DNA of 64,000 nucleotides from Pseudorasbora parva (lineage: Eukaryota; Chordata; Actinopteri; Cypriniformes; Gobionidae), in the NCBI RefSeq assembly GCF_024679245.1, contig NC_090176.1, positions 22,246,793 through 22,310,792 of the forward strand, read 5' to 3'. The notes under the pieces were generated by a model. That model was not told the DNA's origin. It saw only the letters and a program-made list of their open reading frames with translations, and did not search any database. This document shows, piece after piece, positions 10,981 to 21,802 of this stretch. How positions within the stretch are numbered: the first letter of the stretch is position 1; the number at the start of each line of letters is the position of its first letter. Both the position numbers and the translations under genes were made by a program.

Positions 10981-12190
10981 ACATGAAATGCCAAATACTA
11001 TATGTTACTATGTGTATGGATATTGCAGACAAAATACTCATTCTTCATTGGATTCAATGTATTTATTTACCTTTTTTTTACCTGGAAGTTTCATTGAGAT
11101 TAAAATCTCTTTTACAAGAGAGACTGGCCAAGGTATACCAGCCAAATATTTAGACAACATGTTTAAATACAACAAATACAAAATAAAAATAAAAAGAAAT
11201 ATTAGAACAGTATCCTCTCAGCAAGACAACCCCAAGCCTTTTTTACCACTGTCTTTATGAGGCCTTTAAATTCACCAATAGGCACCAATACTATAGAAAA
11301 TACACATTAATATTACTGCAAAAAAAGGTTTTTATTGAAAATGGCATTGATCATGTAAAAAATATTTAAATTAAATGCATGTCATAGATTGAAAAATATA
11401 TTTTCACTGGTAAGATTAAGTCTATAAAGTGTGGGGTAAATTTTTATTACAATTGAATTGATGCAAATATGCATTTTGTGTACGTTTTCGATGGAGTGAT
11501 TGAGCGAGGTTATTTTATTTGTTCTGAGAAATAAATCTGAGATTTCGCTATCCTGTATTATTTTAGATTTGCACATATACTGTACTAAATTGGAAAACAA
11601 TCACGTGAATTCACACGAAATCCAATAATTATGCATTTTTATTATTTTTCTTCTTTTGAAAAGGAGCTGAATAGCCTTTTAACTGTTGATATAGTCTGAC
11701 AACAATATATTTTACCAAAAAGAGTTAACTTTGTTTTTCTGTAGCTGCAAATCCAATCTGTTTGGTAACTGTATGTTTGTTTGATTATGTGACTATGTAT
11801 AGTATATCTGTATATGTGTTTTAAATTAGTTGGACAAGGACGTTAAACAACATGAGTTGGCTTTGATGTCATGGTATGCTGCTTGGCTTAGAAAAGCGGA
11901 GGGAAAAAGAGCAGAAATGTGTGTTTGTGTGTGCATCTGAATGCATGCTTCACAGCAACACCTCCGGGATTGCAGCAGCAACATTAGGCCTGTTTGAGTC
12001 ACAGGAATCTTTATTGTTCCTGAAAGAACAACAGATGAAAAAGGCTGTTTATGACAGCATGTGATGGAGAGAGGTTGGCTAGTTTTGTGTGTGTGTGCGT
12101 GTAAGTGTGTGTTATTAAACCATGGGACTTTTCTTGTTTTCTGTCCCTGTGTGTGTGTGTGTGTGTGTGTGTGTTCATGTTTTTCTATCC
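10981..12190. other. AT-rich sequence, no gene
   Basis: This is AT-rich with short GT runs near 12090-12175. No exon or repeat family was recognised. A minus-strand ORF at 11826-12266 includes translated CA repeats and is not supported. Confidence 0.25.
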
Positions 12191-12194
12191 CAGT

Positions 12195-12475
12195 GTGCAC
12201 TTCAGCTTGAATGCACACTGACTCATGGGGACTCGTGTCACAGTGGGGACCTAAATTAAGATCCATACGAAGAAACGAGCTTATAAATCAAACAGATTTA
12301 GTTTTTTTTTTTTTTGAAAATGTAAAAATGCAGAAAGTTTTGTGTGATGGGTAGGTTTAGGGGGTAGGGTTAGTGTAAGAGGATAGAATATACAGTTTGT
12401 ACAGTATAAAAACCATTATGTCTATGGAAAGTCCCCACAAAGATAGCAAACCAAATGTGTGTGTGTGTGTTTTTG
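12195..12475. repeat. Fish dispersed repeat with GT tail
   Basis: It contains GTGATGGGTAGGTTTAGGGG, then TAGGGTTAGTGTAAGAGGA, then ACAGTTTGTACAGTATAAAA, then GAAAGTCCCCACAAAGATAG, then (GT)n. This ordered set is familiar from a common teleost repeat. No function is implied. Confidence 0.55.
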
Positions 12476-12735
12476 CATATACTGTTGGCTTGTTTTTGAG
12501 ACCTCACTGTACGGGTTCAGCGTCCCGTGTAAAGGAGTTTGAGTGTGCGTGTGGCCACCGGGTCGCAGCGCTCTGGCCCGTTCCCACAGCATCATCCCTC
12601 TGGAATGCCTGGCACTCGGGCTGTCTGCCTAACGAGCTTTTAAAAAAAGACATGTTAATTTGTTTTGTCTTAATCTAATCCCTCCACTGTCTCATTCATC
12701 CTCTGTTCTTCAAGTTTTTCTCTCTCACACACACT

Positions 12736-12744
<9 letters not shown>

Positions 12745-12805
<61 letters not shown>

Positions 12806-12850
12806 GTCTCTCTCTCTCTCTCTCTCTGTCTCTCTATCGCTCTCTCTCTC
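12745..12850. repeat. (CT)n microsatellite, interrupted
   Basis: About 105 bases of CT dinucleotides with a few GT and AT interruptions, preceded by a C-run. Two opposite-strand ORFs over it (Leu-Ser and Arg-Glu rich) are artefacts. Confidence 0.9.
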
Positions 12851-13207
12851 AGATAATCTGATTGGTCTGGACTTGAAGGAAAAAAAAACATAAATTGAAT
12901 TTTGGTGTTGTGCGTCTAAAGGGAGAATGAGGGAATTTTGTAAATTTGTCAGCCTACGCTAGTTTTTGATGAAAGTACGACTTGTTCTGGAGTTGTAGAG
13001 TTGTAGTTTTATTGTGAAAACACGTCTGTTCTCTTCAGGGAGATATAACTACATGTTGAGCACTCATATTTACACCTCCACTTAACTAGATTTTTGTCCT
13101 TTTTTTCTTCTCTGAAAGTGAAAACACATTTGATGTTTAAAAAAAAAAAAAAATCTGTGTTGTGTGTTATTTTAACCCACTGTTGTCTGCATTGTTCTAA
13201 CAATTAA

Positions 13208-13316
<109 letters not shown>

Positions 13317-13354
13317 ATACAAATATATATATATAGGGTTCAACTTAGGGAAAA

Positions 13355-13695
13355 ATTGCCAAACATATGGCAACGCTGTACCACAATGGAAAATGGTCAA
13401 AAGTAGTTTTTCTATAAAATTATTATTTTGTTTTCTATTTGGATGCACATTTTTAGATGCAATATCGCTGTATTCACTTTGTTAAAATAATAAATAATTG
13501 TGTAACTTATGCATAAACACAACTATACTAGAGTAAACACTTTAAATAAATAGATAACTGCAATCTATTGTTGATGCTATTATCTATAATAAATCCCAAT
13601 AGGAAACATTTCTGCAATTCCACTGTAGTCCAGCATTCCCATATGGCAACATTCCTATTTTTACATTGTGGTACAGTGTTGTCATATGGGAACAT
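13355..13695. mobile_element. Inverted-repeat MITE
   Basis: CATATGGCAACGCTGTACCA (13363) pairs with the complement of TGTGGTACAGTGTTGTCATA (13667); arms of about 27 bp carry only a few mismatches. An extra partial arm (CCCATATGGCAAC) lies at 13638. Non-coding. Confidence 0.6.
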
Positions 13696-13699
13696 TTAT

Positions 13700-14570
13700 A
13701 TTTTACACTAAAAATGTGAGACACATTTGATTTGTGAATAATAATATCTATTCACAAATGTTATTGTTGTTTTGTAACATATATTGTTTCATATTTTATG
13801 ATCTTTTTTACAGATAAAATATTGCTTTGTCATTTTAGTAATTCCCCTTTATTTCAGGGTAACTTTACAATAAGATTGTAATAATACAAAATTCTTCACC
13901 CTCTCGAACTGTTAATTTTTTGCCTGACATGCTACCGCATGGAGAAGCTGTGTTAGCGATCTGCCCCTGTGTGATTTTGATAAATCATGGATGTTTTCTT
14001 TTTCTTTTCTATCCAATATTTACTATTTCATTTTTATTAAGGTTATCAAAACATTGCTGACCTTTATTGTGCATGCAGTCTTTTAACTTTAACTGTGTTT
14101 TTCCCTCTCATTATTATCTGCCACCTTTTATTTCCAGCTGCACATTCATAGTACATATGCAGCTGGGATTGTACCCCAGGGGTTGATGTCCTGAAAAATG
14201 TCTGTCTGATGTGTGAAGTTTACGATAGGATCCTCACCCACAGCATCTGATCGCTGCATGCACCCCTCACTGAGATGGTGAACATGGCTGTTCTGCTTGG
14301 CGTGTTGACAATGGGAAGCAACAGTTATGGAAAGGTTGTGTTTGTGTTAGCCGAGCGTTGAGGGATTGATTTTGGTGTTTGTGTGTTGGAAGCTGTGAGA
14401 TGACTGACAGGACTTTATCTCCCATGTCACACTTCCACAGTTCTGTGCCACAACACAATATTTGAGAAAGAGAAATATCTCACATTCCCCTCTTGAACGT
14501 TTGATAAGGGCATCATTTTGCCATGTCTGGAAAGGCAGAGATGTTTATTGAGCTTTGGACAAGTAGAACA
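13700..14570. other. AT-rich sequence, no gene
   Basis: No exon or repeat family was recognised, apart from scattered T-rich runs. Confidence 0.2.
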
Positions 14571-14573
14571 ATA

Positions 14574-14740
14574 TTAAAGGGATAGTTCATCCAAAAATCT
14601 ACATTCTGCCATAATTTTCTCACCATATGCCTTTCAAATCCCACATGAATTTCTTCTGTTTGAACATAAAAGGATACTAAAATTCGCTAATATCGGTCAG
14701 ATAACAGTATTTTGAGTTTCTGTTGATTAAACCATATGTT
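14574..14740. mobile_element. Left part of a TTAA-AGGGATAGTTCATCC MITE
   Basis: ATTAAAGGGATAGTTCATCC starts a diverged copy (ATTTTCTCACCATATG, CCCACATGAATTTCTTCTG). It fades before the next, complete copy. Confidence 0.55.
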
Positions 14741-14776
14741 TCTTTGTATTAACTCAAATTTTAGTTTCATTGAACT

Positions 14777-15043
14777 CAAGGGATAGTTCATCCAGGAAAG
14801 AAAATTCTGTCATTTACTCACCCTTATGTTGTTTCATACCTGTATGAATTTCTTTCTTCTGTTGAACACATAAGAAGATATTTTGAAGAATCTTAGTAGT
14901 CAATGGCTACCATCATCTTTCTGGTTTCCAACATTCTTCAAAATATATTTTTTTGTGTTCAAAAGAAGAAAGAAACTCACAGGTTTGGAACAACATAATG
15001 GTAAATGACAGAATTTTCATTTTTGGGTGAACTAACCTTTTGA
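14777..15043. mobile_element. Complete palindromic GATAGTTCAYCC-type MITE
   Basis: Left end GGGATAGTTCATCCAGGAAA pairs with right end TTTTTGGGTGAACTAACC. Inner arms (TTGAACACATAAGAAGATAT against TTCAAAATATATTTTTTTGT) fold back around a short centre near 14915. Length 267 bp, non-coding. Confidence 0.75.
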
Positions 15044-15144
15044 ATCATTAATCAACCATGATTTTTTTTAGTGGACTGCTGTCACATGGAAGATATTTAG
15101 TAAATAATGTCTGAAATGTCTGTGTTCTTCACATAAAGCTATCT

Positions 15145-15976
15145 CAGGGTTTGTACAAGGTGCATAAAGTGCTTGAAGTACTTGGATTTGACTTTTTGAA
15201 ATGTCATTCCTGGAAAACCCTTGAAAACAGCGTAATTATCAAAAGGTACTTAAAAAGTGATTGAATTATTGAATGACAGTAAATGTGAAATTAGTGTTTA
15301 ATGTTATTGATAAAACAATATTGTCATGCAAAATTAACGCTACAGTCCGCTTGATGTAGCTATAGAGTAATTTTGCATGGCTATAAGTGTGAAATTGCTC
15401 ATAAATATCCAAGTAAATGATACAGGTCAATTTCTCAGTTCAATCATATATACATGAGGGGGGAAATCAGTTTGTCATACACTGTAACAAAAAAAAAATA
15501 AAAAATTGTCTCCAATTGAACATTTTCTAGTGACATCTAAATTTTTTTTCATTTGGCCGAATTGAAATTCTGTGAATTGATGGAATTTAATTTACAGAAA
15601 TTCAATTCGGCCGACTAAAAAATTTAGATGTGATTGGAGACCTGATTTTTTTTTTTTTTTTTTTTTTTTTAGTGCAGTGACATTTGTATTTTGTCATAGT
15701 ACCTTTTCAATGGTCAATGTGCTGCACTTCATTTGTACCATTTAGTTTTATTAGTTTGTTTTTATTTTTCTATTTACTTTTTTTTAGAATTTAAAGGATA
15801 ATAAAGATATTGTTTGATACGTGAGATCTTTGGTTGTAGGTTGTAGTCCAAAAAAAGTTTTGCAAAAACTTTTTTTGTAAACCAAAAAAAAAACTTTTTT
15901 TGTAAACCAAAAAAAGCAGTGCTTGAGAAGTCCTTGAAAGTCCTGGAAGTTTATTTTACATTAACTGTACGAATCC
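15145..15976. mobile_element. Element with CAGGGTTTGTAC-type end, interrupted
   Basis: CAGGGTTTGTACAAGGTGCA followed by AGTGCTTGAAGTACTTGGA at the left, and TGCTTGAGAAGTCCTTGAAA ending CTGTACGAATCC at the right, resemble the two ends of a common fish repeat. The middle is occupied by a separate palindromic MITE (15479-15679) and A/T-rich low-complexity sequence. Confidence 0.45.
15479..15679. mobile_element. Palindromic MITE nested in the preceding element
   Basis: TTGTCTCCAATTGAACATTT and GTGACATCTAAATTT (15530) pair with AATTTAGATGTGATTGGAGA (15620). The inner arms around GGCCGAATTGAAATTCTGT are perfect over 19 bp (15555-15573 and its complement at 15594-15612). Ends read ACACTGTAAC...AGTGCAGTG. 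Its A and T runs have expanded. Confidence 0.65.
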
Positions 15977-16062
15977 ATGTGGATTCAGAATACTTAAACT
16001 CAAAAAGCCATCCTCTTTTATGACGCTTTTATGTTGTGTGTGTGTGTGAGTGTGTGTGACCA

Positions 16063-16721
16063 TTAAAGAGATAGTTCACCCAAAAAGGAACATCTGAAGT
16101 TTGTCTGCTTACCTCCAGGGCATCCAAGAAATAGGTGACTTTGTTTCTTCAGTAGAACAAAAATGAAGACTGCAGTCTGTATAATGTGTTTGACTGGTAA
16201 CAAAATCTATGAGAGTAAAAAACACATGCACAGACAAATCCAAATTAAACCCTGTGGCTCGTGACAACACATCGATGTCTTAAGACACGAAACTATGTTT
16301 TTTTTTTCCATCCAGCCTTGAGTGCTCCATCACATCGGGGGAGTGAGGTTTGTTCACGTATACTACACCAGATCGTGTACAGACAACACTCACGTGCTCA
16401 GGGCTGTTGGACATAGTGGTGTATTAGAGGTAAAAAAAATTATATAAATACTGTTGTGTTTCTCTCACAAACCAATCGTTTCATGTCTTAAGACATCAAT
16501 GTGTCACGAGCCGCAGGGATTAATATGGATTTGTATTTGTTTTTTTTTATTACTCTCATAGATTTTGTTACCCATTCACATGCATTATACGACTGGCACA
16601 GTGCAACGGTTGGAGTTAAAAATCTTAATTTGTGTTCTACTGAAGTCACCTACATCTTGGATGCCCTAGGGGTAAGCAGATAAACGTCAAAAGTTCATTT
16701 TTGGGTGAACTATCCCTTTAA
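16063..16721. mobile_element. 659-bp TTAA-flanked foldback element
   Basis: Ends read TTAAAGAGATAGTTCACCCA and TTTTGGGTGAACTATCCCTT-TAA. Long arms pair: CTGGTAACAAAATCTATGAG (16194) with the complement of ATAGATTTTGTTACCCA (16557), and GTGGCTCGTGACAACACATC (16253) with GTCACGAGCCGCAGGG (16502), plus GATGTCTTAAGACA on both sides. The loop is about 16330-16450. Non-coding; the plus ORF at 16501 is one arm. Confidence 0.75.
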
Positions 16722-17545
16722 AGTTCAGTTTGGTCTTCATTTTCTCACTTTGATTGTATGGAAAAGAGCTTGAACATTATGCTGAAGTTCTAATTTTATG
16801 TTCCACAGAAGAAAATGACACAAGAATAAGTAAAGTCTGAATTTTAGATTTAGATGATATAATATCTGGTGCTTGTTTTTTGATGATGTAGTTTTTTTTA
16901 TTGCATCAGGCAATAAAAATATCCTCTTTTTTTCAGAATTACAGCATCATGCTAAATCTTCATTGCATGCGTGTGATTGTGATTCTTGCTAGATATGAAG
17001 TGGGCTGTAACAAGTGGCTGTTGATTATCTTTGACAGAATTGAGTCGTTCTGTCTGCTTTGGCTCAGTTGTCATCACCGTGTCGTTTCTGATAAGTGCCG
17101 ATGATAGAGCCGTAGCTTGAGCTACCACACTGTTCTTAAGTGGCTACAATCCGGACATATCAGCAGCCTGATAAACTGGGCTTCTGGATTTTTTTATCCA
17201 TCAAATAATGTATAGGTCAAATCGATAGTGGTGCTTTGTTCTGAATGGGTGTGAGTGGGCCGGGGTCAGGTGGTTGTGTGTTATCTGGTGCGTATAACTG
17301 TTGGTCTATAAATGTGGATGAAGGGAAATAGCACTCATGCGTAGGAGACTGTGTGCGGATGTTAGCGGCTGGTGCAGCCTAGTCTTTGAAGATCTGGGTT
17401 GGTAAGCAAAAGATTATAGGTTCAAATGTCACAAGGGATAGTTTGAGCTTCACTAAGTGGAACGGAACACAGGGATCTTGAGACACATTTTTAAAAGTTG
17501 AGCTATTTTAATAGACCATCTTAAAAAACAAAAACTAAACTCACC
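16722..17545. other. AT-rich sequence with a possible SINE trace
   Basis: 17360-17450 reads GGTTGGTAAGCAAAAGATTA, then TAGGTTCAAATGTC, a box B-like segment resembling a decayed tRNA-derived SINE. The rest is unrecognised. Confidence 0.3.
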
Positions 17546-17547
17546 AA

Positions 17548-19341
17548 TTAAAGGGGTGATGAATGGAGAAATCAACATTCCCTTGAGCCTTTAATATATA
17601 AAAGTTCATGGTAATATAAGAATATTCTGTAAGTTTCAGAGCTGAAAACTTCCTTGTTAGTAAAAGAAAAGCTTTTATAGACACCAGGCCCAGAAAACGA
17701 GGCTCTCTAATCAATGACGTATTAGAAGGGTACAACGTCGCCTCTATGTGTAGACTGCTTCTGTAGCTCCGCCCACCGACTCGTGGAGCTAAACTGATCG
17801 CTTTACCGAGCAATAAACACGCCGAAGATAGCAAGATAATCGTTTGTAAACAAGACACAGGACGACACTGGATTTGCAGAGATATTGAGATTAAAACACA
17901 ATGCTGTGCCTTCTATATATGATCCGACAGGAACGGTGCAACACACTTATGTGAGTAAAACGTTTTTTATATGTAAGGAATAATTGACGACGGGCTGTTG
18001 AATTATTAGAAAAATAATGCACACCCGAGGTGGTGATGAGGCCACAATGTCAAGCAGAGTGGCTGTTACACCTCAGGTGTGCATTATTTTTTCTAATATA
18101 GAATATAGTTTGTTTTCTAGCCCGGAGTTAATTATTCCTCTTATACTACAGTTAACACACCTCAAGACATCGATCCGATATATTTAAAGGGATTCGTCCG
18201 GTTTTTGTACTTAAATCGCTATTGTGAGTAGGACTATTTCTTCCGCGTCTCTTCCAACGGCTCTTTTGCTAGTTCCGAAACGTCATTTTAAAGCTGGTAA
18301 CGGAGGCATTCTGCTGCAGTTATTAATGAAGTTATTAGAAAGAGAGCGAGAGCAACAGACACACACACACAGAGAGAGAGAGAGAAAGAGAGAGAGTTTG
18401 TGTGAGTTAGGCTACCTCTGTGCGTCTCTAAAAAAACGCTGTTATTACCTCGCTAGTGAAAAAAATGTCATGTGTACCCTTGTTTTTAGTCCTGTAATTT
18501 CCACTATTACAGTTAACTATGCGAAGAGATATGGCACTCTAATGCGGTCAAGAGAGCTGCCTGGAACTATGTTTCCCAGAAAATAATTGCTCACCACAGA
18601 ACGTTCATTAGCCAATCAGATTCAAGCATTCAACAGCCCCATAGTATAAGTGATAGTATTGCATTGCTACAGATTGTATTGATTATGTTTATGTGTCTAA
18701 CAGAACATACCTTAGCACACTGTCACAGGCTGGATAATCCCTTATCTGTTATAGAACAGATCAGATCGGACATGTAATGTTATAGGCAAGGGCTCGCATA
18801 GCTCACTGTCCCAGGGCTATCTGTTTTCCAGTCGGGCTACCATAACGTAAGCATGTCAGCAGGCCGATGAATCTTAAATAGTGAAATAGCATTCCTTTCT
18901 TGATCTGCATTGTTCACTTTCTTGACTTGATATTTAAAGAGTGGGTGGATGAGAGATAAATCATTTTGTTTGTTTGATAAATACGTTTTGAGAATTCTGT
19001 CAGAGAATTATTCCGGTTGCCGTTTTCAAAACAATCCCTCATGTGAACTGACAGGAGAGCTGAAGCTCATTAAATATGCAAATCTTCTCCAATCCTAGCT
19101 GTGGGCGTTTACTTTTAAGTCTTCAGTGCTATTGTGAATAGGCCATCAAAACCCAGAGTTCAGGAGAGAGCCTCAAAACCAGTGTAGAAAATAGTCCATT
19201 ACTTATTAATTATGATGTTTTGAATGTAAAAAACATGCAAACGTCCTCAGTTGATGGAAGTTAAGTGAAAAGTGAAAAGTGGAAGTGAAAAGTTGACCTT
19301 AGACAACAGTATATAAAAAAGCCAGTTCATGACACCTTTAA
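17548..19341. mobile_element. 1.8-kb TTAA-flanked non-autonomous element
   Basis: The left end is TTAAAGGGGTGATGAATGGA; the right end is CAGTTCATGACACCTTTAA. Bases 18650-19341 are the inverse of 7526-8012, which shows one boundary of the family. An internal hairpin (about 18002-18098) has arms around ATAATGCACACCCGAGGTG and CACCTCAGGTGTGCATTAT. The left-end ORF (minus, 17541-17858) and an ORF at 18224-18586 show no known domain. A GA/CA-rich stretch lies at 18355-18395. The element ends about 290 bp before the pard3b exon. Confidence 0.6.
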
Positions 19342-19484
19342 GTAAACCAACTGCCACTTTTGTAATGTATCTGTGTAGTACTACTAACTGACAGAATGAC
19401 AATAAATCACTTCTATGTTATGTAAATTATGGTATTCTTAAAATAATTTGATAATTTAATTAAGAAGGCATTTAGACTTTTTTA

Positions 19485-19563
19485 CAGTGACTAGGGGGAG
19501 TCTTTTTTGGACCTATAACCTTTTGGTTAACAGCCCAGATCTTTAGCCACATTGCCACACCAT
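19485..19563 (-). mobile_element. tRNA-derived SINE head, reverse orientation
   Basis: Read on the minus strand, GGTGTGGCAATGTGGCTAAA, then GGCTGTTAACCAAAAGG, then TTATAGGTCC resembles box A and box B of a tRNA-type SINE. It ends about 40 bp before the polypyrimidine tract of the exon. Confidence 0.5.
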
Positions 19564-19602
19564 CACATTTCTACATTAATGTAATATTTGTGCTAAGTGA
19601 AT

Positions 19603-19634
19603 TGTGTTTTTTTCTTCTTCTTTTTTTTAGCAGT
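19603..19634 (+). promoter_or_regulatory. 3' splice site with tandem NAGNAG acceptor
   Basis: A T/C-rich tract runs from about 19605 to 19628 and ends in TAGCAG. Both AG dinucleotides sit in acceptor context, so the exon can start at 19631 or 19634. Both starts keep phase 2; the choice adds or removes one serine codon (AGT) before the Met-Asp-Arg. A branch-point candidate (gtgctaagtga) lies just upstream at about 19590. Confidence 0.7.
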
Positions 19635-19751
19635 ATGGACCGTATCCAGCAGCTGAGGAGGGAGTATCTTCAGGCTCGTATAGAGGGAGCAGCTCCAGCC
19701 TACGAGGAGCTGGAGGCCCGACGGAGAGGACCAGAGTACGAACAACACAGA
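19631..19751 (+). CDS. pard3b: Internal exon, probable par-3 family cell polarity regulator beta (pard3b), C-terminal region
   Basis: Par-3 proteins are multi-PDZ scaffolds of the apical PAR complex at cell junctions; this exon would lie C-terminal to the PDZ domains. Seen: after a long pyrimidine tract and TAG|CAG, one open frame gives 40 codons beginning S-M-DRIQQLRREYLQAR, then AYEELEARRRGPEYEQHR, ending exactly at CACAGA|gtaaga (complete codon, phase 0). The start is phase 2: one base from the first acceptor, or one base from the CAG acceptor three bases later. The DRIQ-LRREY segment followed by an acidic, Arg-rich stretch matches my memory of the vertebrate PARD3B C-terminal region (DRIQRLRREY..., then PSEYD) better than PARD3 (DRIQRLRQEFQQAK). 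It is the only segment here with coding character plus consensus splice sites on both sides. The ATG at 19635 is internal and not a start codon. Which fish duplicate (ba or bb) cannot be told. Confidence is high for an exon, moderate for PARD3B over PARD3. Confidence 0.82.
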
Positions 19752-19757
19752 GTAAGA
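19752..19757 (+). promoter_or_regulatory. 5' splice site (donor) of the pard3b exon
   Basis: The sequence ACAGA|gtaaga gives a near-consensus donor (GTAAGA at intron positions 1-6) directly after a complete Arg codon. The open frame runs on into the intron to about 19862, but it loses protein character there. Confidence 0.75.
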
Positions 19758-19944
19758 CATCAAACCCACACACCACCCATCCAACACACTTTCACTACCA
19801 CACAGGGTCCAAAATTACCACTCGCCAGGCGTCAATGGATGTCAAAATTGGTTTTAAAGTAATTGGGATCGGTAGGATTAAAAAAAAATAAAAATCTTCA
19901 AAGAAGCGTGAAGCTCACCATGGCTTTGTCTATTTGATCTGTAA

Positions 19945-20190
19945 AAGCAGTAATATTGTGAAATAGTATTATAATTCAGAATACCTTTTTAAATATATTT
20001 TAAAATTTCTTTAATATTAAACAATATCTTTATTATAATTTATTCATATGATGACATAGCAGATTTTTCAGCATCATTACTCCCGTCTTCAGTGTCTGTC
20101 CTTCAGAAATCATCATAATATGCAGATTTGGTGCTTAACTGTTGTTTTGCTTGATATTTTTGTGAAAACTGCAAAACATTTTGCTAGTAC
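19945..20190 (+). mobile_element. Tc1-like MITE fragment
   Basis: TCAGCATCATTACTCCCGTC, then TTCAGTGTCTGTCCTTCAGA, then TTTTTGTGAAAACT follows the order seen in the fuller copy at 56955-57325. It is inverted relative to 8068-8230, so the pair flanks the pard3b exon. Confidence 0.6.
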
Positions 20191-20814
20191 AGTAATACAG
20201 TACTACAAATAATTTGCAAACTATTGGTTTATAGATGATTTATAGTTAACATATTTTAGTCTCTACATTGTTTATATATTAATAGGCTATAGTGAGTTCG
20301 TCATTCATTGTCACTGTAATGAACCAAATTATTATTATTTAATTAGCTCATGTGTAAAGAGATCATGTTTTTATGCTTTGTTAACTTATTAATCCTAAAT
20401 AGTTCTCACTTTAGATTAGGTCTCGGAAAATGGGAAAATGTCATTAATTAAGCGCTTTACATTTACATTTAATAATTTATCTTAATAATTTATCGAAACA
20501 ATGAAACAAACAAGGCCAACAACCTGTAAGAGGTGTAAGAAGTGACAGTAAATTAAGCACAGTATACAAACTTTTTTTTCTTGTTGCTTTAAACCAACCT
20601 TTATTGGACATTTGCTGCATAAACATAAACTCACTTTTTGCCACACTTGTTAATGGCCAATGACTTAGGCAAGGCAAGGCAAGGCAAGGCTTAAGGAAAT
20701 AAATAGTTTTTACTGGCCATGAAACTGTTTTTACAAAAACCAGTGAAAATGTACAATGTATATTGCAATTCCGATATCACATCTAAAACTAAAATAAATG
20801 TTAAACATTATTAC
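20191..20814. other. AT-rich sequence with GGCAA tandem
   Basis: A short pentamer tandem (GGCAA) lies at about 20668-20690. Nothing else was recognised. Confidence 0.3.
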
Positions 20815-21418
20815 ATTTTTCCCAGCCAAACACAGATTTTTTTGTTATTTGTGAGAAAACGCTTCCCCGCTAAACACAGAAGTTTCCGGCTTTCCGTATT
20901 TTCACTGTTATACGCTAGAGGGGTGATATTGCGCATCTTCTGAATGAGTTTAGATTCTCTTGATCAAAACACCACTAAAAGACAATGCAGAACCGAGCAA
21001 TCTCATATGTAAACTAATGTGATCATCAACATTAAACAGCATATAAATCAGAACTGCCTAATGTTACTAAATGAAATGTGGACCCAGGATGAGCTATAGA
21101 ACTGTGCAAGCATTAGGGGTGTCAATGGACTCAATCATCATTCTGAATCTGGATGTTGTCTATGACAAAAATAAAATTTCTCATCTTTTTGCACAACATG
21201 GTGTTTTTTATGAAACTAAACCCATATTCAAGTGTTGATAAAAAAAAGAATGCATCAAGCTAGAATACGTTTTTTGTTTGTTTTTTATAAGCAGGGCTCT
21301 GTTATTTATTTTGAAATATTGCATGCCCAGATATATATACACAATAAAATATTCTGGGGACCATTATATTTTTGGGAAACTTTTTTTTTTTTAAACGCTG
21401 GTAGGGAAAGAGTTAAGT
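20815..21418. repeat. MITE shared with 6152-6442
   Basis: AAGTTTCCGGCTTTCCGTAT (20879), TGTTATACGCTAG, CATCTTCTGAATGAG, AGTGTTGATAAAAAAAAG (21231) and CGCTGGTAGGGAAAGAGTTA (21397) match the order in the shorter copy. It is longer here, with about 250 bp of interior absent from the other copy. Confidence 0.5.
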
Positions 21419-21802
21419 AACAAGACAAGTAACAGTAGTTTTCAGGTAGAGACATTGAATAAACTAATCAAATGTTAAACCTAGAGTCAAGAGTCATTTT
21501 TTTTTCTTCATTAAAAATGCAGAAAGCAGCAGGGTTATTAGGTTGCTATCACTTTAAGTCTAATGTACGTAATATACTGATACTGTACATATCGCCTTGC
21601 TCTACTCTTTATGTTTACTTAAGCCATAACCAACTGTGTTAAATAGCATACTTGCCAAGATGGACATTTTGACAAAATGTGTGTGTGAATTTGTCTTTTC
21701 ATGATCAAGAAAACACTTTCTGGGTACGGGCTTTTGATGTTTCATCTCACAACACTTTCCACACAGCGCTCAAATAATGAGTTCCCTTTTTTGCTTGAAT
21801 AT

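Noticed and set aside
12660..12893. Leu-Ser and Arg-Glu rich ORFs
   Set aside because: Translation of the CT microsatellite on both strands.
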